Shown piece after piece: positions 27,433 to 35,577 of a stretch of 64,000 nt of DNA. The notes beneath the pieces were generated by a model that saw only the letters and a list, made by a program, of their open reading frames with translations, did no database searches and had not been told where the DNA came from. The position numbers were made by a program, and so were the translations under genes. This DNA comes from Nitratireductor aestuarii (GTDB taxonomy: Bacteria; Pseudomonadota; Alphaproteobacteria; Rhizobiales; Rhizobiaceae), in the NCBI RefSeq assembly GCF_014641695.1, contig NZ_BMIF01000007.1, positions 208,638 to 272,637 of the forward strand, given 5' to 3'. Within the stretch, counting starts at the first letter, position 1, and the number at the start of each line of letters is the position of its first letter.

Positions 27433-27867
27433 ATGCCAAAAACTGAGCAAGGTGTTGTAGATGCGGTTGAGATTTGGCTGAACAACAACGGCTTCAAGGA
27501 CATCAAAGCTCTTCCAGCAGGAAAGCGTGGCTATGACATAAAGGCTCAAAACCTGAAGACTGGAGAGCGCTGGTTGATCGAAGCAAAGGGCGGCGCGCAC
27601 GATGGATCCGATACTTCCAATGCATCATGGGGAAGAGTTGGAGCAGCTTTCGAAATGGCAGCTGGCTGGAGGTTCGAGAAAGGGATTGAAGCAGAGCGAT
27701 TCGCCATTGCCGTCCCAAAATCTAAGTGGTTCGACCGGCACCTGGACCGTATCCGTCCCGCACTCAGGTATCTTGGAATATCGACATTCCAAGTATCCGA
27801 TGACGGAACGGTGGAATTTATCGACAATCAGCCTTCTCAAGTGGTGCCCCACGCCGTAACGGCGTGA
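27433..27867 (+). CDS. Putative PD-(D/E)XK nuclease-fold protein
   Basis: The 144-residue protein has G-x-G-Y-D-I-K-A-like RGYDIKAQNLKTGERWLIEAKG, which reads as the D-x(13-14)-E-x-K core of the restriction endonuclease-like fold: Asp in GYDI, then Glu-Ala-Lys in IEAKGG. A helix rich in aromatic residues follows. The start at 27433 has GGGGAGG three bases upstream. No methylase or partner gene is adjacent. It could be a stand-alone repair or defence nuclease; this rests on the motif only. Confidence 0.55.
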   Translation: MPKTEQGVVDAVEIWLNNNGFKDIKALPAGKRGYDIKAQNLKTGERWLIEAKGGAHDGSDTSNASWGRVGAAFEMAAGWRFEKGIEAERFAIAVPKSKWFDRHLDRIRPALRYLGISTFQVSDDGTVEFIDNQPSQVVPHAVTA

Positions 27868-27873
27868 GGGTGG

Positions 27874-28752
27874 CTAGACGTGCTTCGCCTTGTATTCAGG
27901 CTCGACGTGTATCGTCACCCGTGCGCCCGGCAGCTGGTCCTCAAGAGTGTCCTCGATACGATCGCAGATGTCGTGGGATTCCTCCACGGTCATGTCCGAC
28001 GGGACAACAAGGTGGAACTCGATGAACCGAGCGCGACCGGCTTCACGCGTCCTGAGGTCGTGAAATTCGAGGGCCCCCGCACTCGTCTCGCGGATTATGC
28101 GCTCGACCAGTTCACGATCTTCAGGTTCCATGGCCGCGTCCATCAGGCCCTGGATCGATGACATGACGATCCGCGATCCATGGACGACAATGCTGACCGC
28201 CATGACAATGGCGAGGACCGGGTCAAGCCACAACCACCCGGTCAAAAGCGCCAGCATCAGGCCTGCGATGACGCCGACTGAGGTGAAAACGTCAGTCCAG
28301 AGATGACGCCCGTCGGCAACGAGCGCCGGCGAACGCGCCTTGCGACCCAACCGTATCAGCACAGAGCCCCAAATCCCGTTGGCTGCGCTCGCGAGAACAC
28401 TCATCGCAATTCCGTAGAGCGGCGCATCAAGGGTACGTGGGTTGTTGAAGGCTTCGATCGCCTCGCGAGCAATCAGCACCGCCGCGATCAGGATGAGAAT
28501 GCCTTCGATGACAGCGGAGATATACTCAGCCTTGAAGTGGCCGAACGGATGGGAATCGTCAGCCGGCTTCGCTGCCAAACGGATGGCATAGAATACCATC
28601 AGCGAGGCCACGACGTTGACGATCGATTCCAGCGCGTCCGAGAGGAGCGCCACGGAACCCGTGAGCTGCCAGGCCAGCACTTTCAGCGCGAGGACCGCAA
28701 CCCCAACAAATATCGTCCAGAAGGACAGGCGACGAACCGTCCTGGCTGACAT
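27874..28752 (-). CDS. Cation diffusion facilitator family transporter
   Basis: The 292-residue protein has six predicted helices, metal-site residues in LLSDALES and HLWTDVFTS, the histidine-rich HPFGHFKAEY loop and a C-terminal cytosolic ferredoxin-like domain (DLRTREAGRARFIEFHLVVP). CDF proteins export Zn, Fe, Mn or Co in exchange for protons. The pattern HxxxD in helix V suggests Zn or Fe, but selectivity cannot be fixed. It is convergent with the nuclease-like gene. Confidence 0.92.
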   Translation of the reverse strand: MSARTVRRLSFWTIFVGVAVLALKVLAWQLTGSVALLSDALESIVNVVASLMVFYAIRLAAKPADDSHPFGHFKAEYISAVIEGILILIAAVLIAREAIEAFNNPRTLDAPLYGIAMSVLASAANGIWGSVLIRLGRKARSPALVADGRHLWTDVFTSVGVIAGLMLALLTGWLWLDPVLAIVMAVSIVVHGSRIVMSSIQGLMDAAMEPEDRELVERIIRETSAGALEFHDLRTREAGRARFIEFHLVVPSDMTVEESHDICDRIEDTLEDQLPGARVTIHVEPEYKAKHV

Positions 28753-28948
28753 TTAGCACTGTCCTTCTTCTATTCCACGGAACTGGGGCCCGCTAAGACC
28801 GCGGGGGCGTTTTCTGTGTTTAACAGATTCCTGAAAGATCGGGCTTCTAAACGTCACACACTGAACGCGCAACCCCAAATAATGAAGGCGACCCCGGCGA
28901 AATCTGCAAGGCTCACTGCAGATCCACCAGGGCCGCCTCTTATCAGTC

Positions 28949-31141
28949 TCAGGCCGCCCGCACCTTCACCTTGCGGGGTAGATGGGCCACCACATTCTCG
29001 ATCATTCGCATGCCTGCATCATGACCGAGGGTCATGATCGACTCGGGATGGAACTGGACGGCAGCAATGGGCTCCTTGGCGTGCTCAATGCCCATGATGA
29101 CACCATCGTCGGTCTCGGCCGTGATGTTGAATTCCTTCGGCAGCGACACCGGATCGGCAAAGATCGAGTGGTAGCGACCGACAGTCACCTCCTGAGCGAG
29201 GCCAGAGAAGACAAGGCTCTTGTTGTCGACGCGGATGCGTGACGGCTTGCCGTGAACCGGCTCATGCAGCTGACGCAGCTCGCCGCCATAGGCAACGGCA
29301 AGAGCCTGCAGGCCAAGACAGACACCGAAGATCGGCAGGTCGCGGCTGCGCGCCTTGCGGATGGTCGCCGTGCAGTCAAAATCCTGCGGCGAACCGGGTC
29401 CGGGCGAAAGCACCACCAGATCCGGCTGCAGGCGGTCGAACAGTTCCTCGGCAACAGGCGTGCGGACGGTCGTTACCTTCGCACCAGTCTGGCGGAAATA
29501 GTTCGCCAGCGTGTGGACAAAGGAGTCCTCGTGGTCGACCAGGAGGATGTTGACCCCCTCGCCTACGCGGTTGGCTGCGCGAGCCTCTGCCTTCACGTTG
29601 CTCTTGCCGGCATCACGGATAGCCGAAAGCATGGCGGAAGCCTTCAGCTCCGTCTCAGCTTCTTCCTCTGCTCCATCAGAATCCATCAGCAGAGTCGCAC
29701 CGGCGCGGACTTCGGCAATACCATCCTTGATACGAATGGTGCGCAGCGTGAGCCCGGTGTTCAGATCGCCATTGAAGTGGACCATACCAACGGCACCGCC
29801 GTACCAGGCGCGCGGGCTCTTCTCGTGCTCTTCGATGAAGCGCATTGCCCATAGCTTCGGAGCGCCGGTCACGGTGACGGCCCAGGCGTGGCTCAGAAAC
29901 GCGTCATACGCGTCCATACCTTCGCGCAGACGGCCCTCGATGTGGTCCACCGTGTGGATCAGGCGCGAATACATCTCGATCTGACGGCGACCGATCACGC
30001 GGACCGAACCTGGCTCGCAGACACGGCTCTTGTCGTTGCGGTCGACGTCGGAGCACATCGTGAGCTCGGCCTCGTCCTTCTTGGAATTCAAGAGCTTGAG
30101 GATCTGCTCGGAATCGGCAATCGCATCCTCGCCGCGCTTGATGGTGCCGGAAATCGGACAGGTCTCAACGCGCCGACCATTGACGCGGACGAACATCTCC
30201 GGCGATGCGCCGATCAGGTATTCATTTTCACCCAGGTTGATGAAGAACGAATAGGGAGACGGGTTGATCTCCTTCAGACGGCGCGAGATTGCGGAAGGCT
30301 TGTTCTCGCAACGCTCGAAGAACATCTGGCCGGGCACGACCTCGAACAGATCGCCGCGTCGGAAGCTTTCCTTCGCCTTCTCGACCAGCTTCGCATATTC
30401 GCCCGGGCGATGGTCGCCACGTGGCGGGATCTGGTCAGACGGCGTGAAGGGCTGCTCCCTGATCTCACGCGCAATGCCTTCAGTCGTGAAACCTTCGCCG
30501 GCGAACTCATAGCGGTCGCGCCATGCGGAGACATTGTAGTGGTCAACGACGAGGATCTCGTCAGGGATGTAGAGCACAACGTCCCGCTGGCTGGCGGGAC
30601 GATCAAGGTGAAGCCTGACCGGGTCAAACTGGAAGGCGAGATCGTAGCCGAAGGCGCCGTAGAGGCCGAGATTGCTGTCGTTGTCAGTCCGGAAGAGATC
30701 GGTGATGGCGCGCAGGACGGTAAAGACGGAGGGAGCGCGGGAGCGTTCTTCTTCGGTGAGAATGCCTTCCGGCTCGGCAACGGTGAGCTCGAACCTGGTG
30801 GAAGAGCGCGTGGAGATCGTGACGACCGGGAGAGCTTCGACTGCGCCGAGGAGCGCGGGAAGCATCACCTCGCCTCGCCGGTTCAGCGCCTCGATCTTCA
30901 TGGCGCGGCCACGGGAAGAGATGACTACCGGCGGATCGACAATCGCCGTGTCCCAGCGGGTATAGCGGCCCGGATACTCGTAATTGGACGAGAACACCGC
31001 ACCACGGCGGGTGTCGAGCGCGTCCACACAGGCATCGATCGCAGAGGCGTAGTCAACGCTGTGGCGCGACCGCAGGATGGTCACACCGCCTTTGGTTACA
31101 AAGCGCTCGGACCCATCCGGCAATACTTCAACAGTCATCAT
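28949..31141 (-). CDS. trpE(G): Anthranilate synthase, fused TrpE and TrpG
   Basis: The 730-residue protein fuses both subunits, as in Rhizobiales. Residues 1-510 form component I with [31 protein letters not shown] and [11 protein letters not shown]. The last 200 form the glutaminase: [20 protein letters not shown], the nucleophile cysteine in GVCLGLQA and VQFHPES. It makes anthranilate from chorismate and glutamine. An ATG pair at 31141/31138 follows GGGAG; either may be used. Expression is controlled by the trpL attenuator directly upstream, and trpDC is not here, as expected for split rhizobial trp genes. Confidence 0.97.
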   Translation of the reverse strand: MMTVEVLPDGSERFVTKGGVTILRSRHSVDYASAIDACVDALDTRRGAVFSSNYEYPGRYTRWDTAIVDPPVVISSRGRAMKIEALNRRGEVMLPALLGAVEALPVVTISTRSSTRFELTVAEPEGILTEEERSRAPSVFTVLRAITDLFRTDNDSNLGLYGAFGYDLAFQFDPVRLHLDRPASQRDVVLYIPDEILVVDHYNVSAWRDRYEFAGEGFTTEGIAREIREQPFTPSDQIPPRGDHRPGEYAKLVEKAKESFRRGDLFEVVPGQMFFERCENKPSAISRRLKEINPSPYSFFINLGENEYLIGASPEMFVRVNGRRVETCPISGTIKRGEDAIADSEQILKLLNSKKDEAELTMCSDVDRNDKSRVCEPGSVRVIGRRQIEMYSRLIHTVDHIEGRLREGMDAYDAFLSHAWAVTVTGAPKLWAMRFIEEHEKSPRAWYGGAVGMVHFNGDLNTGLTLRTIRIKDGIAEVRAGATLLMDSDGAEEEAETELKASAMLSAIRDAGKSNVKAEARAANRVGEGVNILLVDHEDSFVHTLANYFRQTGAKVTTVRTPVAEELFDRLQPDLVVLSPGPGSPQDFDCTATIRKARSRDLPIFGVCLGLQALAVAYGGELRQLHEPVHGKPSRIRVDNKSLVFSGLAQEVTVGRYHSIFADPVSLPKEFNITAETDDGVIMGIEHAKEPIAAVQFHPESIMTLGHDAGMRMIENVVAHLPRKVKVRAA

Positions 31142-31173
31142 GTTCTCCCTTCCTGTGGCGCTACCAGGAAGCC

Positions 31174-31250
31174 GATAAGAAAATGGCCGCCTGGTTCAAC
31201 ACCAGCGGCCAGTCTTCTAAACGATGCGCAAACGATCGCGTGGCCGCTGT
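31174..31250 (-). promoter_or_regulatory. trp attenuator: terminator and antiterminator
   Basis: The arms at 31204-31211 and 31184-31191, with inner pairs TGGT/ACCA, form a strong hairpin, followed on the minus strand by TTTTCTTATC (31183-31174). That is an intrinsic terminator about 40 bases before trpE. The sequence AGCGGCCA at 31248-31241, just after the leader stop codon, can instead pair with TGGCCGCT of the terminator's first arm. Stalling on the Trp codons would decide between the forms. Confidence 0.85.
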
Positions 31251-31295
31251 CTAGCGAGCCCACCACCAACCAAGATTTGCGATCATCGTCTTCAT
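31251..31295 (-). CDS. trpL: Tryptophan leader peptide
   Basis: Fourteen codons from ATG 31295 to TAG 31251 read MKTMIANLGWWWAR, with three consecutive TGG codons directly before the hairpin region. The ending WWWAR and the length match the Sinorhizobium meliloti TrpL as I recall it. No ribosome binding site is present; the -10 box lies 7 bases upstream, so the mRNA is probably leaderless. In S. meliloti both the released attenuator RNA and the peptide have separate functions in trans; the same may hold here. Confidence 0.93.
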   Translation of the reverse strand: MKTMIANLGWWWAR

Positions 31296-31302
31296 GGCAA
31301 AA

Positions 31303-31331
31303 TCCATAGCTTCGATTGACCGCGCGCGCAA
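31303..31331 (-). promoter_or_regulatory. Predicted promoter of trpL-trpE(G)
   Basis: On the minus strand TTGCGC (31331-31326) and TATGGA (31308-31303) are 17 bases apart, and the -10 box ends 7 bases before the trpL ATG. The spacing predicts transcription starting at the ATG. Confidence 0.65.
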
Positions 31332-31350
31332 CAGATTTGAGCAGACGGAG

Positions 31351-32091
31351 CTACAGATCGCCATTCTCGCGCTTCGACGCCCTCTGGAGGAAGGCAACCA
31401 CCAGCCAGAGGAAACAGGCCCAGGCGATGCCCAGGGCCCAGCCAGCGATGACGTCGCTCGGCCAATGCACACCCAGGAAGATGCGGCTGACGCCCACCAG
31501 TAACGAGATCAGCACCGCCATGACCACCACATAGACACGCACCCGGAAATCCTGGAAGAAGCGCACCACGAGAGCGGCAAGCGTCAGATAGATCACCGTG
31601 CTCATCATCGCATGGCCGCTCGGGAAGCTTGCCGTGTGCACCGTATCAAGATGTTCGACCAGATCCGGTCGGGGCCGGTCGTAGAACTGCTTCAACAGGT
31701 GCGAGATCAACCATCCGAACCAGACCGAGACAAAAGTGAAGAGGGCCGGACCGTAGCGGCGCGTGATCAGCAGCAGCCCCAGCACTGCAACCAGAGTTAG
31801 AATGATTACCGGGTAGCCGCCGAGCGCCGTAAACTCCACCATGGTCTCCTGCAGCCATGCCGGGCCCCGGATGGCGGCAGGGTTGGCGCTGTCGCGGAAA
31901 AGCAGGAGAAGCCACTCGTCAAACTCGCGGATTTCCCCTTCCGCGACCTCATCGGCGATCGCAAGAAATACATAGAGGCCAAAGGCCAGCAGGCCAAAAA
32001 TGATGGCTGGCGCAAGTGCTTCCCTGCGGGCGATCATGCCCTTCAGCAGATGACGAAAGCGATTTTCCCGCAACTCTTCCTTGTATCGCAT
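31351..32091 (-). CDS. PAP2 superfamily membrane phosphatase
   Basis: The 246-residue protein has six membrane helices and the three phosphatase motifs: K-x6-R-P as KQFYDRPRP, PSGH, and S-R-x5-H-x3-D as SRIFLGVHWPSD. Such enzymes remove phosphate from lipid phosphates or undecaprenyl pyrophosphate at the outer face of the inner membrane. It is a single gene whose stop lies close to the trpL promoter, so transcription from it would run into trpL unless stopped. No clear terminator was seen. Confidence 0.92.
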   Translation of the reverse strand: MRYKEELRENRFRHLLKGMIARREALAPAIIFGLLAFGLYVFLAIADEVAEGEIREFDEWLLLLFRDSANPAAIRGPAWLQETMVEFTALGGYPVIILTLVAVLGLLLITRRYGPALFTFVSVWFGWLISHLLKQFYDRPRPDLVEHLDTVHTASFPSGHAMMSTVIYLTLAALVVRFFQDFRVRVYVVVMAVLISLLVGVSRIFLGVHWPSDVIAGWALGIAWACFLWLVVAFLQRASKRENGDL

Positions 32092-32412
32092 GCTTGCTGC
32101 TTGTACCTTTGCCCGAAAGATTTTTATCTGCCCGTCTTACCGTTGCATTATCCAGAAGAGTGTTGAAGCTATTCTTGACAAGAATGCCTTCGTGCACCAC
32201 CTTGGCGACATGACTATGATTGCAATGCAGTATCAGTTCCGTTTCAGGGTGTGTCCGATCGCCGGACACTGACCCCGGGGTTCGGCGTGCGCCTCCGAAC
32301 CACGGGGCGCATTTGGTAATCGCCGAAGTAACTGTAGCGGCAATTCCCATCTTCCCAACAGGCGCATCAATCCATTCCATTACCGGATGTTCCGGCATAG
32401 CGAGTCTAACTG
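32092..32412. other. Intergenic stretch of 321 bases with two small inverted repeats
   Basis: No convincing coding region is visible. TGTCCG/CGGACA (32252-32257, 32263-32268) and GGTTCGG/CCGAACC (32279-32285, 32295-32301) can form short hairpins. The stretch separates the divergent PAP2 and Rnk-like genes and must hold their promoters. Confidence 0.5.
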
Positions 32413-32841
32413 ATGCAGAAGAAGCCCGGGCCTAAGCCCAGAATTACACTTTCGAGAACTGATCACGACCGTCTGCTTGGTCTCGCGGAGGCCATGGAGG
32501 CCCGCAATCCAACGTTTTCGGAGACCATGATCGCGGAACTTGAACGTGCGAATGTCGTCGAGGACAAAGCTCTTCCCGCGAAAGTTATTCGTATGGGCTC
32601 CACGCTGTCTTACACGGCCGATGATGGCGAACCCCAGAAGGTCACGCTCGTGTTTCCTGTGGAAGCGGATATCGAGAAGGGCAAGATTTCGGTGACCACG
32701 CCCGTCGGTACGGCTCTGATCGGCCTTTCGGCTGGACAGTCCATCGACTGGACCGATCGTGGCGGCAAGTCTCACCGGCTGAAGGTCATCGCCGTTCATC
32801 CGGAGGGCGTAAAGGAACCGACGGAAGCTGTCGCAAGGTAA
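32413..32841 (+). CDS. Rnk-like nucleoside diphosphate kinase regulator (GreA/GreB C-terminal fold)
   Basis: The 142-residue protein has a short helical N-terminus (LSRTDHDRLLGLAEAME) in place of the long coiled coil of GreA, then the FKBP-like domain MGSTLSYTADDGEPQKVTLVFPVEAD, TPVGTALIGLSAGQSIDW. This layout is that of Rnk. Rnk binds RNA polymerase without stimulating transcript cleavage. It is the last conserved gene before the accessory segment. Confidence 0.85.
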   Translation: MQKKPGPKPRITLSRTDHDRLLGLAEAMEARNPTFSETMIAELERANVVEDKALPAKVIRMGSTLSYTADDGEPQKVTLVFPVEADIEKGKISVTTPVGTALIGLSAGQSIDWTDRGGKSHRLKVIAVHPEGVKEPTEAVAR

Positions 32842-33000
32842 CATAACCAAGCTCTGGATCGTTTCGGCGTCCTCCGTGGAAGCGGTCCAAGTCTCTATTC
32901 ATGCAATTCGGCAGGAGTGGCATACGCCTTCCTGCGCCGGCTGAGTCCACTCGCCGTTTAAACTCCCGGCCCCTCTGAAACGCGAGATTGTTCACGCCAT

Positions 33001-33128
33001 GATTTAAATACAATATCGTATTTATTATAGATTTTCTGTATTTTACTTATTTTCTTATTTTATTGATGGGAATTTAGCTTCGTGCTTACATGCTTTGCGT
33101 TGATTCTTTACTTCGAAAGAAAAATTAA
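33001..33128. promoter_or_regulatory. Very AT-rich upstream region of the export cassette
   Basis: About 128 bases are strikingly AT-rich (roughly 80 percent between 33001 and 33065), with repeated TATTT/ATTTA tracts, in contrast to the GC-rich surroundings. Such stretches are typical of promoters of transferred genes and of binding sites for MucR/Ros-type silencers in Rhizobiales. No clear -35/-10 pair could be chosen among the many AT runs. Confidence 0.5.
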
Positions 33129-33914
33129 ATGCACAATAATATTGATATCTTTATTGAAGACGGCATCAGGCTTTCTCCTGTCGAGATCACCCATCAGGGG
33201 CTGGCAAGCATCCTTTGCTACGACCCCTTCCTGCCCCGCTGCATCGAAGGCATTAAGCTGAACCTCCTCGCAGGCCTTCCATCGCTGGTTCGTCTGCACG
33301 CCGGCGCCAATTACCCGACTCCCAGTGAGTACAGGTATCAGGTCGATCTTGAAGGTCATGCGGTGTTGATCGTCGGGTTTGACGACGTGAAACGGGCATT
33401 TTCCGTCGTGGATCCCTACAGGCGGTGTTCCGACGAAAGTATTGAGAAGACATGGCTTCCGTATGAGGACCTGACCATTGCCATGGTGGATTGCTCATCC
33501 GGAAACCAGACCGTTCCGCCGAACCTCAAAATTGAGGCCGCCGTTTCCAATTGCGGTTCGACCCTCCAGATCCACGCTGGCATTCCTCTTCCCTTCGGCC
33601 CGGTGATGGACCTGGACAACCTTCACCTCTCGGGCGCCACCCTTGAAGTGCAATTCCACGAAGCGAACCGGAGCATAACGCGCCTTCTGACCAATCCCGC
33701 CACCGCTCGCATTGGCGAGCACTTCTCCTTCCAAACCGAGATCCCTCGGGACATCGCCCCAGATGCTACCGTCGACGTTCAGGTTTCAGCGACCATCGGG
33801 GGGACGCGCCCCTACGCGTACAATGCACGGGTCGGGACGCGCCACCGCTATCTGGGTGGCATCGCAACACAGGGCAGTGAATCCAATCACCGGCCAGACT
33901 GCCAACTAGCCTGA
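33129..33914 (+). CDS. C39-like / BtrH-like cysteine-peptidase-type protein, possibly shortened
   Basis: The first 130 residues contain LLAGLPSLVRLHAG and GHAVLIVGFDDVKRAFSVVDPYR, the second half of the papain-like C39/BtrH fold with the catalytic His (GHA) and the Asp/Asn partner region (VVDP). The usual nucleophile Cys lies further upstream in that fold; only about 45 residues precede this part here, and no standard Q-x-x-x-x-C motif is visible, so the domain may be cut short or inactive. The other 130 residues are probably beta-sandwich. No signal peptide. A TAA stop directly upstream rules out extension. The next gene starts 10 bases after this stop, so they are one operon. Confidence 0.6.
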   Translation: MHNNIDIFIEDGIRLSPVEITHQGLASILCYDPFLPRCIEGIKLNLLAGLPSLVRLHAGANYPTPSEYRYQVDLEGHAVLIVGFDDVKRAFSVVDPYRRCSDESIEKTWLPYEDLTIAMVDCSSGNQTVPPNLKIEAAVSNCGSTLQIHAGIPLPFGPVMDLDNLHLSGATLEVQFHEANRSITRLLTNPATARIGEHFSFQTEIPRDIAPDATVDVQVSATIGGTRPYAYNARVGTRHRYLGGIATQGSESNHRPDCQLA

Positions 33915-33924
33915 GGAGATATCC

Positions 33925-35577
33925 ATGTTTGATCGGTTCCTGGTTGCCGACAAGTCTGTCGGCAGACTGGACCTTCGTTGGTCCGTCCCGTTCCCCGCGC
34001 TCGTGCGCGTACCCGTGTTCTCGCCCGACGGTAGCGGCTACATCGTCTGTTATGCTGAGAAGACACGGAGCTACATCCTGCAGAAGTTCGCTCCCGACAG
34101 CGGTGAGCTGGAATGGAGCACTCAGCTACATAACGGTGGATATGGTGCAATCGCGGCCGGCGATCAGTGCATAGCCGTGCCGACTGGCTTTACCGACATT
34201 ACCGGGGTGCACAGCGCATCCGGAAGAATCCTCTGGAAGTATCGCTCGTCGAGTCGAGTGAGATCTCCCGTCGCGTTCACCGGAAACCACTTCATTGCTT
34301 CGAGTGGAGACACCCTCTTCAAGCTGAATGAGCTTGGAGAGGAGTGCGCCAGAACCACCCCGAACGATTGCTTCTTCTATGGGTTGCCCCGGGAGCAGGG
34401 GCGTATTGTCTATAGCCTTTGTGCCGTCACCGGTGATTTCGGCTTTTCACAACTACACCTGTGCGCGATGGATTGGCTAGACGGCCTGATCTGGACAACT
34501 TCACTCTCGGACGGACATGTGGTCAGTTCGGATACATCGGGCTTCGCCATGACCGACGACCGCCTGTATGCGACGGCAGGCCAATCCATCTCCTGTCTTG
34601 ATCGGGCAAGCGGCACGCTTCTCTGGTCAGCAACCTTCCCATCCATCGTGGGAAGGCACATGCCCATCCTTCACAGGGATAGGATTCTCGTTGGATCACT
34701 AAGCGGTCAGCTAGCATGCCTTGACGCCGCTACCGGCAAAATACGGTGGACCTTTGCCGGGCAGACGATGGTGACATCACCCCCATCGATCGTGGGGGAC
34801 ACAGTGCTGGTCACCGTCGATGGACACCTCTGCCTCCTTGCGATCAAGGACGGACGCGAGATCCACCGCGTCCCGATCGGCCATGCGCCCTATAGTGCCG
34901 TCGCGATAAGGAATGGGACGGCCTTTGTGGGCGCAGGCGACCCTCCTTATTTCGGTGGGCTGTTCGCCTTTGACATGCTGCCGGTAGACCACAAGGAGCC
35001 AGATTACATCACCGCGGCAAGCTCTGTATGCGAGTATTTGGACGAGGCGCGCTGCCTCATCCGGCTGGATGTTCGCAACTGCGTTGAGGAAATCGAAAAT
35101 GTGGAGATCGACGCTGCGGTGATCCTCGGTACGGGCAATCAGAGCCAGGCTCTCCAGCCGGATCGGCGCGTAGGCACCGGTTTCTTCTTTGCGATTAAAC
35201 CGAGCAAGTTTCTCGTCAACGGATGTTATTGCCTTCCCGTGAAAATCCTGTTGCGGAACGGGGCGCCTGTCCATCGAACGATATCTGTAGCATTGGATAT
35301 GGTCTCACCCAGAGTATCAAAGTTTGAACTGGGTGGGTTCGATCCTGTCGGTCAAACGCACTATCTGCACAGCGGGGCAGCGGTCGCGCAGATGATCCAA
35401 CACCGCTTTGCACAATCGATCACCCCTCAGGCCCGCTTTCGCGAGATGGTCGACTATGTGCGGGAACGGGCTGACTATGAACCGTTCAATCTCTGGCGGC
35501 TCGTTTTCCAAAGGGTTTTCATGGCCGGCGTGGCGGATGTGCGAAACCTGCCCGAATACAAGAACGAGCGTGCATGA
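33925..35577 (+). CDS. PQQ-type beta-propeller protein with C-terminal extension
   Basis: The 550-residue protein contains at least five repeats with the S/D-G-x-x-x-W pattern (SGELEWSTQL, SGRILWKYRS, DGLIWTTSL, SGTLLWSATF, TGKIRWTFAG), which predicts a seven- or eight-bladed propeller over residues 1-370 as in BamB or quinoprotein folds. There is no signal peptide or lipobox, so unlike BamB it should be cytosolic. Residues 380-500 look like a beta-sandwich domain and the last 60 are helical. GGAGAT precedes the ATG. The stop overlaps the next ATG. It may bind substrate or partner for the adjoining exporter. Confidence 0.7.
   Translation: MFDRFLVADKSVGRLDLRWSVPFPALVRVPVFSPDGSGYIVCYAEKTRSYILQKFAPDSGELEWSTQLHNGGYGAIAAGDQCIAVPTGFTDITGVHSASGRILWKYRSSSRVRSPVAFTGNHFIASSGDTLFKLNELGEECARTTPNDCFFYGLPREQGRIVYSLCAVTGDFGFSQLHLCAMDWLDGLIWTTSLSDGHVVSSDTSGFAMTDDRLYATAGQSISCLDRASGTLLWSATFPSIVGRHMPILHRDRILVGSLSGQLACLDAATGKIRWTFAGQTMVTSPPSIVGDTVLVTVDGHLCLLAIKDGREIHRVPIGHAPYSAVAIRNGTAFVGAGDPPYFGGLFAFDMLPVDHKEPDYITAASSVCEYLDEARCLIRLDVRNCVEEIENVEIDAAVILGTGNQSQALQPDRRVGTGFFFAIKPSKFLVNGCYCLPVKILLRNGAPVHRTISVALDMVSPRVSKFELGGFDPVGQTHYLHSGAAVAQMIQHRFAQSITPQARFREMVDYVRERADYEPFNLWRLVFQRVFMAGVADVRNLPEYKNERA

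Noticed and set aside
28816..29037. 73-codon plus-strand frame between the CDF and trpE(G) genes
   Set aside because: It runs antisense into the end of trpE(G), has no ribosome binding site and no family features.
33090..33128. 12-codon frame ending directly at the start of the peptidase-like gene, possible leader or precursor peptide
   Set aside because: Too short and without a ribosome binding site or precursor-like motif; probably chance in AT-rich DNA.
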